Shown piece after piece: positions 44,484 to 52,208 of a stretch of 52,208 nucleotides of DNA. Under the pieces are notes generated by a model. That model searched no databases, was not told the DNA's origin, and saw only the letters and a program-made list of their open reading frames with translations. The position numbers and the translations under genes are program-made. Origin of the DNA: Acinetobacter johnsonii CIP 64.6 (GTDB lineage Bacteria; Pseudomonadota; Gammaproteobacteria; Pseudomonadales; Moraxellaceae); the NCBI RefSeq assembly GCF_000368045.1, contig NZ_KB849236.1, forward strand, positions 675,325 through 727,532. The letters are read 5' to 3'. How positions within the stretch are numbered: the first letter of the stretch is position 1; each line of letters opens with the position of its first letter.

Positions 44484-47400
44484 TTAAGAGAACTGACCGA
44501 CTTCAGCCTGATATAAGTCCATGGCATCATCCATGCTCATATCCGCAGGTGGCGGTGGTACATCTACAGGTTTGGCTTCTTCATAGCTCACCGCTTTGGC
44601 TGCTTTGGATTTGACTTGATATTCCACATGAAGATTTTCTTTACCAAAATAGTCACGGAGTTTAGAAAGTAGTTCATCCTGCGGCGCCACTTTCCAATTA
44701 ATCCCTAAGTGTAATTCGGCCGTGGCATACGGGTAGTCCAACAGCAATTGCAGCGGAATGTGATTACACATATCGACATTACAAAAGGGTGCAAGTATAT
44801 TTTTTAAATCTTGACTCAGTGTTTTTGTACTATGTGTTGGGTCGAGACGAATTTGAATACAGTTGGCGCGTTTTTGACGAATTTCATTCAGAGTAAATGC
44901 TTTGGTTAAGCGTCCCATTGGACGGTCAAAACCTTCACGCTCGTAAATTTCGCCTTCAATTACCACGACTTTTTCATTTTGAATGATGTCTTTAAAACGC
45001 ATAAAGCGTTCATGATTCGCAGAGACTTCAATTCGTGAGGTACCATCATCCAACGTCACCATCATTCGGTTCGGGAAGTTAGCTACATCAACCACGAGAC
45101 CTGCAAAAACCGTAGTAACACCACGACGGGTTGGGGTAAGTTCATTAATTTTATTCGGAATAAACGCTTTCAACTCAGTGCGATAAACATCGATTGGGTG
45201 GCCGGTTAAATACAAACCTAGGGTGTCTTTCTCACCTTTGAGACGGACTTCATCTGACCAAGGTTTAACGGGTTTAGCGGGTTTACGTTGTACTTCTTCA
45301 ACCTCACCAAACAAGTCCATGATGCCTGTTTCACGGTTTGAGCGAGCTTGTTCAGCCGCTTGTACCGCTTCAGGTAATTGCGCCATTAGACTTGAGCGTT
45401 CAATGCCGAGACAGTCTAAAGCACCTGATCGAATCAACGCTTCTAAAGTCCGCTTATTAATTTTTTTCAGATCAATACGATGGCAGAAATCAAATAAGTC
45501 ACGATACGGCCCATCTTGAATACGTGAGTCAATGACTGACTGCATCGCTGCTTCACCGACGCCTTTAATTGCACCGAGCCCATAGACGATCGTTTTGTCG
45601 TCCGAAGCATGGAATTGATAGATAGACATATTGACCGAAGGCGGCAATACCTCTATATCGTTGTGTCGACAGTCATCAATCAAGAACACCACGTTATCGG
45701 TGTTTTGCATTTCCGATGACATCACCGCTGCTAAGAATTCAGCAGGATAATGCGCTTTGAGCCATGCAGTTTGATAAGCTACAAGGGCATAGGCTGCGGC
45801 ATGTGATTTGTTAAAACCATAACCTGCGAACTTTTCCATATAGTCAAAGATATGGTTGGCAGTGGCTTCATCAATATCTTTTTTCGCTGCACCTTCCGTG
45901 AAAATTTGGCGCTGTTTGACCATTTCTTCAGGCTTTTTCTTACCCATCGCACGACGAAGTAAGTCCGCGCCACCCAAGCTATAGCCCGCACAATACTGTG
46001 CTGCCTGCATCACCTGTTCTTGGTAAACCATAATGCCGTAAGTCGGCTCAAGTACACCTTCAAGTAGGGGATGAAGATATTCAAACTCGCCACCATGCAT
46101 ACGGTGGATAAAGTCTGGAATCAGGTCCATCGGACCCGGACGGTAAAGGGATACGAAGGCGATAATTTCTTCAAATTTGCTTGGGCGTGCTTCCTTGAGC
46201 ATTTTTTTCATGCCCACGGATTCAAACTGGAAGACCGCTGTGGTGTTGGCATTGGCAAAGATCAGGTATGCATCTTTGTCATCAAGCGGAATGAACGCAA
46301 TGTCTAAAGGCACATCTAGCTGAATGCGCTTATTGATATTCTTCACGGCATCTTCAATGACCGTTAAGTTGCGCAGACCCAAGAAGTCGAACTTTACTAG
46401 ACCTGCAGATTCAACATCGTCTTTATCGTATTGCGCAACACGGCCTGTACCATCTGCATCACACAGCACGGCAGAAAAGTCGGTAATTTTAGTCGGGGAA
46501 ATGACCACGCCACCTGCGTGCTTACCTGTGTTACGGGTAATGCCTTCGAGTTTTAATGCCATTTCCCAAATTTCAGCGGCATCGTCATTGTCTGGGTTAG
46601 ATGGGTTGGTGACAATGTCTTTAAGTTGTGGCTCTGCTTCAATCGACTCTTCGAGGCTTAGACCTAAAGGCTTGGTCGGAATCATTTTTGAGATTCGGTC
46701 TGCCAAACCATAGGATTTGCCCAAGACACGTGCCACATCACGAATAGCACCTTTGGCTGCCATGGTGCCGAAAGTGGCAATTTGTGATACTGCATCGCGT
46801 CCGTATGTACGCGCCACATAGTCAATCACACGATCACGACCAGCAATACAGAAATCGACGTCGAAATCGGGCATTGAAACACGTTCTGGGTTTAAGAAGC
46901 GTTCGAAGAGTAGTCCGTATGGGAGAGGATCGAGATCCGTAATTTTTAAGCTGTAAGCAACAAGTGAACCTGCACCTGAACCACGACCTGGACCAACGGG
47001 AACGCCATTACCTTTGGACCATTGGATGAAGTCCATGACAATCAAGAAGTAGCCCGGGAAACCCATTTTAAGAATGGTCCCGATTTCATACTCTAAACGA
47101 TCATCATATTCTTTACGTTTTTGAGGCCAGTATTCATCACGCGTTTCAGGTGGATATAAAAAGTCTAAACGCTCTTCTAAACCTACTTTGGATAAATGTG
47201 CAAAGTAGGTGTCGATGGTATGGCCTTCTGGAATAGGGTAGTCAGGCAGGAAGTATTTACCTAATTGCAGGGTAACGTTACAACGTTTAGCAATCTGATA
47301 AGTATTTTCAATTACAGAGGGAATGTCTGCAAATAATTCCGCCATTTGTTGGCCAGATTTAAAATATTGCTCTGGAGAGTAATTTTTTGGACGGCGGTTA

Positions 47401-48053
47401 TCCCCTAATACATAGCCATCGGCAATACAGACACGGGCTTCATGTGCTTCAAAGTCTATTTCTTTCATGAAGTGCACATCGTTGTGCGCAACTACACCAA
47501 TATTGTATTTTTTAGCCAGTTTTAAGGCTTCATAATTGAAGTCATCTTCACCTGAGCGTTCTGTTCGACATAGGGCTAAATAAACACGATTGCCAAATTT
47601 TGCAATCCATTCTTCGAGTAAAGGTTCGGCTTTTTGCGGATTCGATGTACAGAGCATTTTGCCGACATCAGATCGCATGCCAAGTAGCGCAATCAGGTCA
47701 TGGTTTTGTTCTAAAATCCAGTCTTTTGCAACGCAAGGAATATCAAGCTGTTGACCACGGATAAAACCTTCTGAAACCAGTTCGGTTAGATTACGCCAGC
47801 CAACATTGCTCATCGCCAATAATGTCACGCGATGTTCAGCATCGTTCAAGCGAACTTCTGAACCCATAATCGGTTTGATGCCATTATCTAAGCATTTACC
47901 ATAAAATTTTACAGCAGCGTGTAAGTTAGATAAGTCAGTAATGGCAAGGGCTGGCATACCTTCTGCCTTAGCAGCTTTGACTAAATCAGGTATACGTACA
48001 ATTGATTCTGTGATTGAAAATTCTGTATGAATACCAAGATGTACAAAGTGCAT
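44484..48053 (-). CDS. dnaE: DNA polymerase III subunit alpha
   Basis: The replicative polymerase, 1189 residues from the ATG at 48053 (MHFVHLGIHTEF), preceded by AGGGA. A frame extension of 17 codons upstream has no family match. Domains in order: PHP (residues about 5-270), palm with the catalytic aspartates in MPDFDVDFC and VKFDFLGLRNL, fingers (GYGFNKSHAAAYALVAYQTAWLKAHYPAEF region), helix-hairpin-helix, an OB fold near residue 1000 and the C-terminal tau-binding region. Complete and intact. Confidence 0.97.
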   Translation of the reverse strand: MHFVHLGIHTEFSITESIVRIPDLVKAAKAEGMPALAITDLSNLHAAVKFYGKCLDNGIKPIMGSEVRLNDAEHRVTLLAMSNVGWRNLTELVSEGFIRGQQLDIPCVAKDWILEQNHDLIALLGMRSDVGKMLCTSNPQKAEPLLEEWIAKFGNRVYLALCRTERSGEDDFNYEALKLAKKYNIGVVAHNDVHFMKEIDFEAHEARVCIADGYVLGDNRRPKNYSPEQYFKSGQQMAELFADIPSVIENTYQIAKRCNVTLQLGKYFLPDYPIPEGHTIDTYFAHLSKVGLEERLDFLYPPETRDEYWPQKRKEYDDRLEYEIGTILKMGFPGYFLIVMDFIQWSKGNGVPVGPGRGSGAGSLVAYSLKITDLDPLPYGLLFERFLNPERVSMPDFDVDFCIAGRDRVIDYVARTYGRDAVSQIATFGTMAAKGAIRDVARVLGKSYGLADRISKMIPTKPLGLSLEESIEAEPQLKDIVTNPSNPDNDDAAEIWEMALKLEGITRNTGKHAGGVVISPTKITDFSAVLCDADGTGRVAQYDKDDVESAGLVKFDFLGLRNLTVIEDAVKNINKRIQLDVPLDIAFIPLDDKDAYLIFANANTTAVFQFESVGMKKMLKEARPSKFEEIIAFVSLYRPGPMDLIPDFIHRMHGGEFEYLHPLLEGVLEPTYGIMVYQEQVMQAAQYCAGYSLGGADLLRRAMGKKKPEEMVKQRQIFTEGAAKKDIDEATANHIFDYMEKFAGYGFNKSHAAAYALVAYQTAWLKAHYPAEFLAAVMSSEMQNTDNVVFLIDDCRHNDIEVLPPSVNMSIYQFHASDDKTIVYGLGAIKGVGEAAMQSVIDSRIQDGPYRDLFDFCHRIDLKKINKRTLEALIRSGALDCLGIERSSLMAQLPEAVQAAEQARSNRETGIMDLFGEVEEVQRKPAKPVKPWSDEVRLKGEKDTLGLYLTGHPIDVYRTELKAFIPNKINELTPTRRGVTTVFAGLVVDVANFPNRMMVTLDDGTSRIEVSANHERFMRFKDIIQNEKVVVIEGEIYEREGFDRPMGRLTKAFTLNEIRQKRANCIQIRLDPTHSTKTLSQDLKNILAPFCNVDMCNHIPLQLLLDYPYATAELHLGINWKVAPQDELLSKLRDYFGKENLHVEYQVKSKAAKAVSYEEAKPVDVPPPPADMSMDDAMDLYQAEVGQFS

Positions 48054-48237
48054 AAGTGAGTCCCTGCAAAAACCGCTGAATAGTTTAACATGCTCTGCCT
48101 TCATTCTGAGTGCGATTCAAATGAATTGGCAAAATTTAATAGGCCGCAGTGTTTGGACTGTTTATTTTATTGTCAGTAAGTTTAAAACGACTTAGAAAAG
48201 GCAATGTTAGTCGCATTGTTTCTTGGCATAAAAGCCT

Positions 48238-48867
48238 TCAGCAGGCCACTGCTTGCTGAATGGCAAAGTTGCTTAACCGTCCATTCTTAAAACCAAAGTT
48301 GAGATAAGCCGTGTAGGGTGAGGCAAAGTTTTGTGATTCTTTTAGAAAGGCTTTGATTTCATTGGGCTGCAAGAGCAAAACTTGGGCTTCACCTGATGCT
48401 GCCATGCCTTGTGCACTGTATGTAAAGTCTTGTTTAAACTGCTGCAAAGTATAATTCGGTGTGATCTGAATATTTTGCACGCGTATATTTTCGCTCATCG
48501 TTTGAGTGCTTTTCCAGTCAAGCCAAACACGGCTTTTGGTTTGACCGAGTTGTTTTAAACTCGTTTTGTCTTTATAGAATTTTTCAGTCAGAATCTTTGG
48601 ATTATCTTCGTTAAAAATCTCAAACTTTAGGCTTTTGGACTGGGTACTGGTAATACTGTATTCATAGTTGCCTGTACATTCGGCATATTGTTTGCTGGTT
48701 TTTCCATTCGGAGGAGCGAGTAATTGACTGACTTGATGTGCTGTCACAGATGCATTGAGTTCAACCTGATTCACTTTCATACTGGTGACGTAGTTATAGG
48801 GATTTGAAGCTGCATGGCTGAGCATCGGCAAAAGACTTAGACTGATCAATAGAGTTGTTATTTTCAT
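48238..48867 (-). CDS. Secreted hypothetical protein
   Basis: 209 residues from the ATG at 48867, where a clear Sec signal begins (MKITTLLISLSLLPMLSHA, cut after SHA); the open frame continues upstream into metI but has no start with a ribosome-binding site. The mature part has two Cys (TGNYEYS region and the final residue), which could form a disulphide. I do not recognise the family. It lies after the metI terminator, so it is transcribed on its own or by read-through. Probably periplasmic. Confidence 0.65.
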   Translation of the reverse strand: MKITTLLISLSLLPMLSHAASNPYNYVTSMKVNQVELNASVTAHQVSQLLAPPNGKTSKQYAECTGNYEYSITSTQSKSLKFEIFNEDNPKILTEKFYKDKTSLKQLGQTKSRVWLDWKSTQTMSENIRVQNIQITPNYTLQQFKQDFTYSAQGMAASGEAQVLLLQPNEIKAFLKESQNFASPYTAYLNFGFKNGRLSNFAIQQAVAC

Positions 48868-48923
48868 CGTTATAGCTTTTAAAAGTGTTGTTTGCCAGAT
48901 TATATAAAACTTAGACCTGAAAA

Positions 48924-48945
48924 AAGCTCCCAATATTGAGAGCTT
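48924..48945 (-). terminator. metI: Intrinsic terminator after metI
   Basis: AAGCTCCCAA (48924-48933) and TTGAGAGCTT (48936-48945), with one wobble pair, are followed on the minus strand by a T run (TTTTTTC). It lies 8 bases past the metI stop. Confidence 0.82.
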
Positions 48946-48952
48946 AATTTTG

Positions 48953-49648
48953 TTAGCGTAGTTTAGATAGCCAATCGCCAACGGATTGTACAATTTGTAC
49001 CATGATCAACAGCACAATCACCGTGAGGATCACGACACTGGTGTCAAAACGTTGATAACCATAAGAAATAGCAAGGTCACCAATACCGCCTGCACCCACT
49101 GCACCGGCCATCGCGGTTGCACCAATTAAGCTAATCGTGGCTGTGGTTAAGTTTAAAATCAGTGAACTGCGTGCTTCAGGTAAAATAAATTTAAAGATGA
49201 TTTGTAGCGGAGTTGCACCCATGGCTTGTGCAGATTCGATAATCCCCTCATTCACTTCAAGTAATGAAGTTTCCACCAAACGACCAATGTATGGTCCAAC
49301 ATAAATGGTGAGCGGAACAATCGCTGCCCACGTGCCAATCGATGTTCCGACGATGAGTTTGGTTAAAGGTAAAACCGCAATCAGTAAAATAATAAAAGGC
49401 AGAGAGCGCAGGGCATTCACAATCGGGTTGAGGCTGTGATAAATCGCTTTGTTGGGCAAAATACCATCAGGACGTGTGACCAATAAAATGATGGCCTGAA
49501 TAAAGCCCCAAATACAGCCAAATAGCATTGCAAAAAACACCATATGAAATGTTTCTTGCAAAGCAGTAATAAACTGGTCAATCGATAAAGAGCTTTTCCA
49601 AAAAGGCGCTGTGATTTGAGTTAACCACTGGACAATTAAATCTCTCAT
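48953..49648 (-). CDS. metI: Methionine ABC transporter permease
   Basis: An inner-membrane permease of 231 residues with about five helices. It carries the binding-protein-dependent permease motif (EVNEGIIESAQAMGATPLQIIFKFILPEA), where the ATPase docks. The start overlaps the metN stop as ATGA, with GGAG 7 bases upstream. It imports D- and L-methionine with MetN and MetQ. Confidence 0.94.
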   Translation of the reverse strand: MRDLIVQWLTQITAPFWKSSLSIDQFITALQETFHMVFFAMLFGCIWGFIQAIILLVTRPDGILPNKAIYHSLNPIVNALRSLPFIILLIAVLPLTKLIVGTSIGTWAAIVPLTIYVGPYIGRLVETSLLEVNEGIIESAQAMGATPLQIIFKFILPEARSSLILNLTTATISLIGATAMAGAVGAGGIGDLAISYGYQRFDTSVVILTVIVLLIMVQIVQSVGDWLSKLR

Positions 49649-50670
49649 GCCAGCTCTCCTGATTGTTCAACAGCCACACCATGTTGTTTTAAAAACTCAA
49701 CCGCTTCAGCAATCAGGCTTTCATCGCCCAAGAGCTGAACAAACATTTGTCCAATCACATTGCCATCAATTTCAATCATGTTGGCAAACAGGATATTGAG
49801 ACTAATATCAAACTGTTTAATTAAGTTTTGAATTACGGTTTCGTGTGCAGAGTTACCCAGAAACTGTAAGCGGTAAATACTATGATGATGCTTATGTTCG
49901 AGGTTATTCAGAAGTTTAATCGGTAGTTGTTGATGCAAAATCGTTTGAATAAAATTCTGTGTTGTTGCATGTTGCGGGCGACTAAATAAGTCCACCGTTT
50001 TCCCCGTTTCAACTACTTTGCCGAGTTCCATCACGGCCACATGTGAGCAGATGCTTTGAATCACATCCATTTCATGCGTCACCATGACGATGGTAATACC
50101 TTGCTCTTGATTGATTTTTTTGAGCAAGTCTAAAACTGACTTGGTGGTTTGTGGGTCTAGTGCAGAAGTCGCTTCGTCACAAAGTAATATTTTAGGATGG
50201 TTGGCAAGCGCACGTGCAATACCGACACGTTGTTTTTGACCACCCGAGAGCTCATCTGGATAAGCTTCTTTTTTGTGTTTGAGATCAATAAACTCAAGTA
50301 GCTCATTCAAACGTTTTTCACGTTCAGCTTTGCTATAACCTAAAAGTTTCATGGGCATTTCAATATTGGCTGCAACGGTTTTGGTTTGCAGTAAATTAAA
50401 ATGCTGGAAAATCATGCCAATATTTGCACGTTCTTGACGTAATGCTTTTGCATCTAATGCAGTAAAGTCTTTCTGATTGATAATTACTTGGCCTTCGGTT
50501 GGACGTTCAAGTAAATTGATCAAACGAATGAGGGTACTTTTACCTGCACCACTATAGCCAATAACGCCAAAAATACTGCCTTCTGGAATGTCCAAATTGA
50601 TTTGGTCCAGTGCAGGAATGATTTGGCCTTTCAGCTGATAGTGCTTTGAAATGTTTTTAAATTGAATCAT
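49645..50670 (-). CDS. metN: Methionine ABC transporter ATP-binding protein
   Basis: 341 residues: an ABC ATPase with Walker A GYSGAGKST, Q-loop GMIFQHFNLL, signature LSGGQKQRV, Walker B ILLCDEATSALDP and His switch TH, followed by the C-terminal NIL domain (about 265-341) that binds methionine and inhibits transport. It is separated from metQ by a terminator and coupled to metI. Confidence 0.96.
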   Translation of the reverse strand: MIQFKNISKHYQLKGQIIPALDQINLDIPEGSIFGVIGYSGAGKSTLIRLINLLERPTEGQVIINQKDFTALDAKALRQERANIGMIFQHFNLLQTKTVAANIEMPMKLLGYSKAEREKRLNELLEFIDLKHKKEAYPDELSGGQKQRVGIARALANHPKILLCDEATSALDPQTTKSVLDLLKKINQEQGITIVMVTHEMDVIQSICSHVAVMELGKVVETGKTVDLFSRPQHATTQNFIQTILHQQLPIKLLNNLEHKHHHSIYRLQFLGNSAHETVIQNLIKQFDISLNILFANMIEIDGNVIGQMFVQLLGDESLIAEAVEFLKQHGVAVEQSGELA

Positions 50671-50694
50671 ATCGTCAAAAACTACACAAAAATG

Positions 50695-50724
50695 AAAAAA
50701 CAGGCAAAGAGACTTTGCCTGTTT
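50695..50724 (-). terminator. metQ: Intrinsic terminator between metQ and metN
   Basis: AAACAGGCAAAG (50698-50709) and CTTTGCCTGTTT (50713-50724) form a perfect 12-pair stem with a 3-base loop. On the minus strand it is followed by six T. It lies 20 bases past the metQ stop and about 25 before the metN start. Confidence 0.9.
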
Positions 50725-50743
50725 CGTTGATTTGATTATATTA

Positions 50744-51616
50744 CTATTTAGCTTGAGTAAGGTAGCTTACTGGCTTGTTCACATCAATTTTTGTGCCGCC
50801 AAAATGTTCTTGAACATATTTGCCTACTGCAGCGACATGGTAAAGCTCACCGACTTTTTTCAGTACAGGGTCATTTTGACGCGCTTCAGCCACCGCAAGT
50901 ACGTTTACGTTCATTTTTGTGGTTTGATCGATTGGCTCATAGTAAATCGCATCTTTCAATACGTTTAGACCGCCTTCCATTGCAAGGGTATTACCCAAAA
51001 CAATTGCATCAACTTCGTCTTTCACACGTACAGCCGTTGCCATTTGAATAGGCTTGATGACGAGAGCTTTGTTGTTTTCAACGATGTCTTTCGAAGTGCC
51101 CTTCACGAAGTCAAAGTCATTTTTTAACTTCACTAGACCCGCAGATTGTAATAATAACAATGCACGTGATTCGTTCGCACCATCATTTGGAATCGCAATC
51201 GTTGCACCATTTTTAAATTCAGCCAGTGTTTTTACTTTGCTTGAATAGATGCCCATTGGTTCTAAGTAGGTCGTTGAAAGAGGGGCAATCTTCGCTGTGT
51301 TCGCTTCATTATATGCCACAAGGTAAGCATAAGATTGGAATGCGTTTACATCGACTTCATTGTTTGCAACAGCAGTATTCATTGCAACATAGTCAGTGAA
51401 GTTTTTAATGTCTAACTTTAAGCCAGCTGCTTTAGTTTCTGGCAAAGTTGCAATATAGCGCCAAATGTCTGCATCAGACCCAGTCGATGCGATGGTTACT
51501 GTTTGCTCAGCTGCTGCAGTATCCGTTTTAGCCGCATCTGCTGCAGGTGCTTCAGGTTTACTACAACCCGTTAAAACAACAGATAAACCCAGCGCAATTC
51601 CTAGAATTTTTTTCAT
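50744..51616 (-). CDS. metQ: Methionine-binding lipoprotein
   Basis: 290 residues from the ATG at 51616 (MKKILGIALGLSVVLTGC), preceded by GGGAAG; an ATG-like start seven codons upstream lacks support. It has a lipoprotein signal with lipobox LTGC, an Ala-rich linker, and a NlpA/MetQ-type binding fold (IPNDGANESRALLLLQSAGLVKL, VNVLAVAEARQ). It is the first gene of metQ-metN-metI and the likely most abundant product, since a terminator follows it. Confidence 0.95.
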   Translation of the reverse strand: MKKILGIALGLSVVLTGCSKPEAPAADAAKTDTAAAEQTVTIASTGSDADIWRYIATLPETKAAGLKLDIKNFTDYVAMNTAVANNEVDVNAFQSYAYLVAYNEANTAKIAPLSTTYLEPMGIYSSKVKTLAEFKNGATIAIPNDGANESRALLLLQSAGLVKLKNDFDFVKGTSKDIVENNKALVIKPIQMATAVRVKDEVDAIVLGNTLAMEGGLNVLKDAIYYEPIDQTTKMNVNVLAVAEARQNDPVLKKVGELYHVAAVGKYVQEHFGGTKIDVNKPVSYLTQAK

Positions 51617-52050
51617 TTTTTCTTCCCGAGTAAGCACCCAAACGAGGCTTAACTTAGCTGAACAATAGAGAGATCGATTGATTTTAAATCAGGTATTCCT
51701 GATTTGATGCATATGACTGTAATGTGAGTTTTGCAAGTGTGCAATTCGATATCAGTCGAATATGTACTTTCACTTTGGAAAAGATTAACTTTTTCAAATC
51801 ACTAGAAACATCTTTGCTCAATCGTTAAATTTTGCACATCATATCAACAAAGTAATATTCGATATAGAGCATAAAAGTTCAATACTTATCTTATTTAAAG
51901 ATTAGTAATTTGAATTTTGTTTATAATTTTATAATGAAAACAATATATTATTCTTAATTAATCTATTTAAAAATAATAATTTGCATAAATTTTGTTCTTT
52001 ATAAGATTTTATCCAAACTAAATACAAAAAATAGATATAACGAGTATAAA
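51617..52050. promoter_or_regulatory. metQ: metQ upstream region with palindrome
   Basis: A very AT-rich stretch of about 430 bases with no supported gene. At 51686-51705 lies AAATCAGG-TATT-CCTGATTT, a perfect 8+8 inverted repeat about 70-90 bases before the metQ ATG. A second, looser dyad, ATTCG-N8-CGAAT, is at about 51750-51767. The first could be an operator or a leader hairpin. No S-box riboswitch or MetJ box was recognised. Confidence 0.45.
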
Positions 52051-52208
52051 GGGCTTTGTTGCACAAACCTATCTGTAAAGGGTTTTTCAGCGATATAATT
52101 TTCAAATGAAGAAGCCTACACACAAAATCTACCGCACAACCAATTGGCCCGCATATAACCGAGCACTCATGAGTCGCGGAAATATTGCCATTTGGTTTGA
52201 TCCTGCTA
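52051..52208 (+). mobile_element. Left end of an IS5-family (IS903 group) insertion sequence, cut by the window
   Basis: The terminal inverted repeat begins GGGCTTTGTTGCACAAA at 52051, followed by a 38-base leader and the transposase start. The end sequence and protein start fit IS903-group elements such as IS17 of Acinetobacter (recognised from memory). The right end and target duplication are outside the window. The element lies about 430 bases upstream of metQ and reads away from it. Confidence 0.8.
52106..52208 (+). CDS. IS5-family transposase, N-terminal part
   Basis: The ATG at 52106 opens a frame running off the window end, coding 34 residues that begin MKKPTHKIYRTTNWPAYN and continue RALMSRGNIAIWFDPA, the conserved start of IS903-group DDE transposases. 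No frameshift is seen in the visible part; whether the gene is intact cannot be told. Confidence 0.85.
   Translation, partial: MKKPTHKIYRTTNWPAYNRALMSRGNIAIWFDPA

Noticed and set aside
51929..52123. 64-residue minus-strand frame upstream of metQ
   Set aside because: It runs across the IS terminal repeat and through very AT-rich DNA, so it is not a native gene.

Overview
The window looks like chromosomal DNA of an Acinetobacter species (Moraxellaceae). It is AT-rich, its protein families have the sizes and orders usual for that genus (fused NirD/FAD reductase, cobUTCS salvage run, kdsD-kdsC-lptCAB, metQ placed ahead of metN-metI), and it ends in the first bases of an IS5-family element of the IS903 group, a type known from Acinetobacter. 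The species cannot be fixed from the sequence alone. Nearly all of the window is core chromosome; the only mobile DNA seen is the IS at the right edge and a palindromic element inside hrpA.

Left part (1-8.9 kb): the 3' half of a type II tRNA (probably Leu), a small orphan protein, glyoxalase II (gloB), peroxiredoxin ahpC, the large RNA helicase hrpA with an in-frame palindromic insertion, a KASIII-like enzyme paired with an acyltransferase, and a small hypothetical gene.

Nitrate assimilation (9.2-22.9 kb): nasT-nasS (nitrate-responsive ANTAR antiterminator and its cytoplasmic nitrate sensor) read leftward. Reading rightward are a nitrate/nitrite transporter, nirB, a NirD-FAD reductase fusion, the nasA nitrate reductase, mobA, then moaA-moaD-moaE. 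Three sequences match the sigma-54 -24/-12 consensus: before nasT, before the transporter and before moaA. The transporter leader begins with two adjacent hairpins whose six-base loops have A at position 1 and G at position 4, the target signature of ANTAR proteins. The layout suggests two layers of control: nitrogen limitation (NtrC/sigma-54) starts transcription, and nitrate (NasS releasing NasT) allows expression to continue. Molybdenum cofactor genes appear to be tied to the same nitrogen signal.

Middle (23-34.5 kb): cysS, tRNA-Gly(GCC) with promoter and terminator, a 2H phosphoesterase coupled to the cobU-cobT-cobC-cobS cobalamin assembly run, kdsD-kdsC-lptC-lptA-lptB for Kdo synthesis and LPS export, yigZ with a hexapeptide acyltransferase, and a tandem universal stress protein. 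A palindrome made of two facing DnaA boxes lies in the convergent gap after it.

Right part (34.5-52.2 kb), all on the minus strand: an O-methyltransferase, an M15-type peptidase lipoprotein, fdxA, mutS, two further lipoproteins (an alpha/beta hydrolase and a TPR protein), cysE, trmJ, dnaE, a secreted protein of unknown family, and metQ-metN-metI for methionine uptake. A strong intrinsic terminator separates metQ from metN. An AT-rich stretch then leads to the IS.
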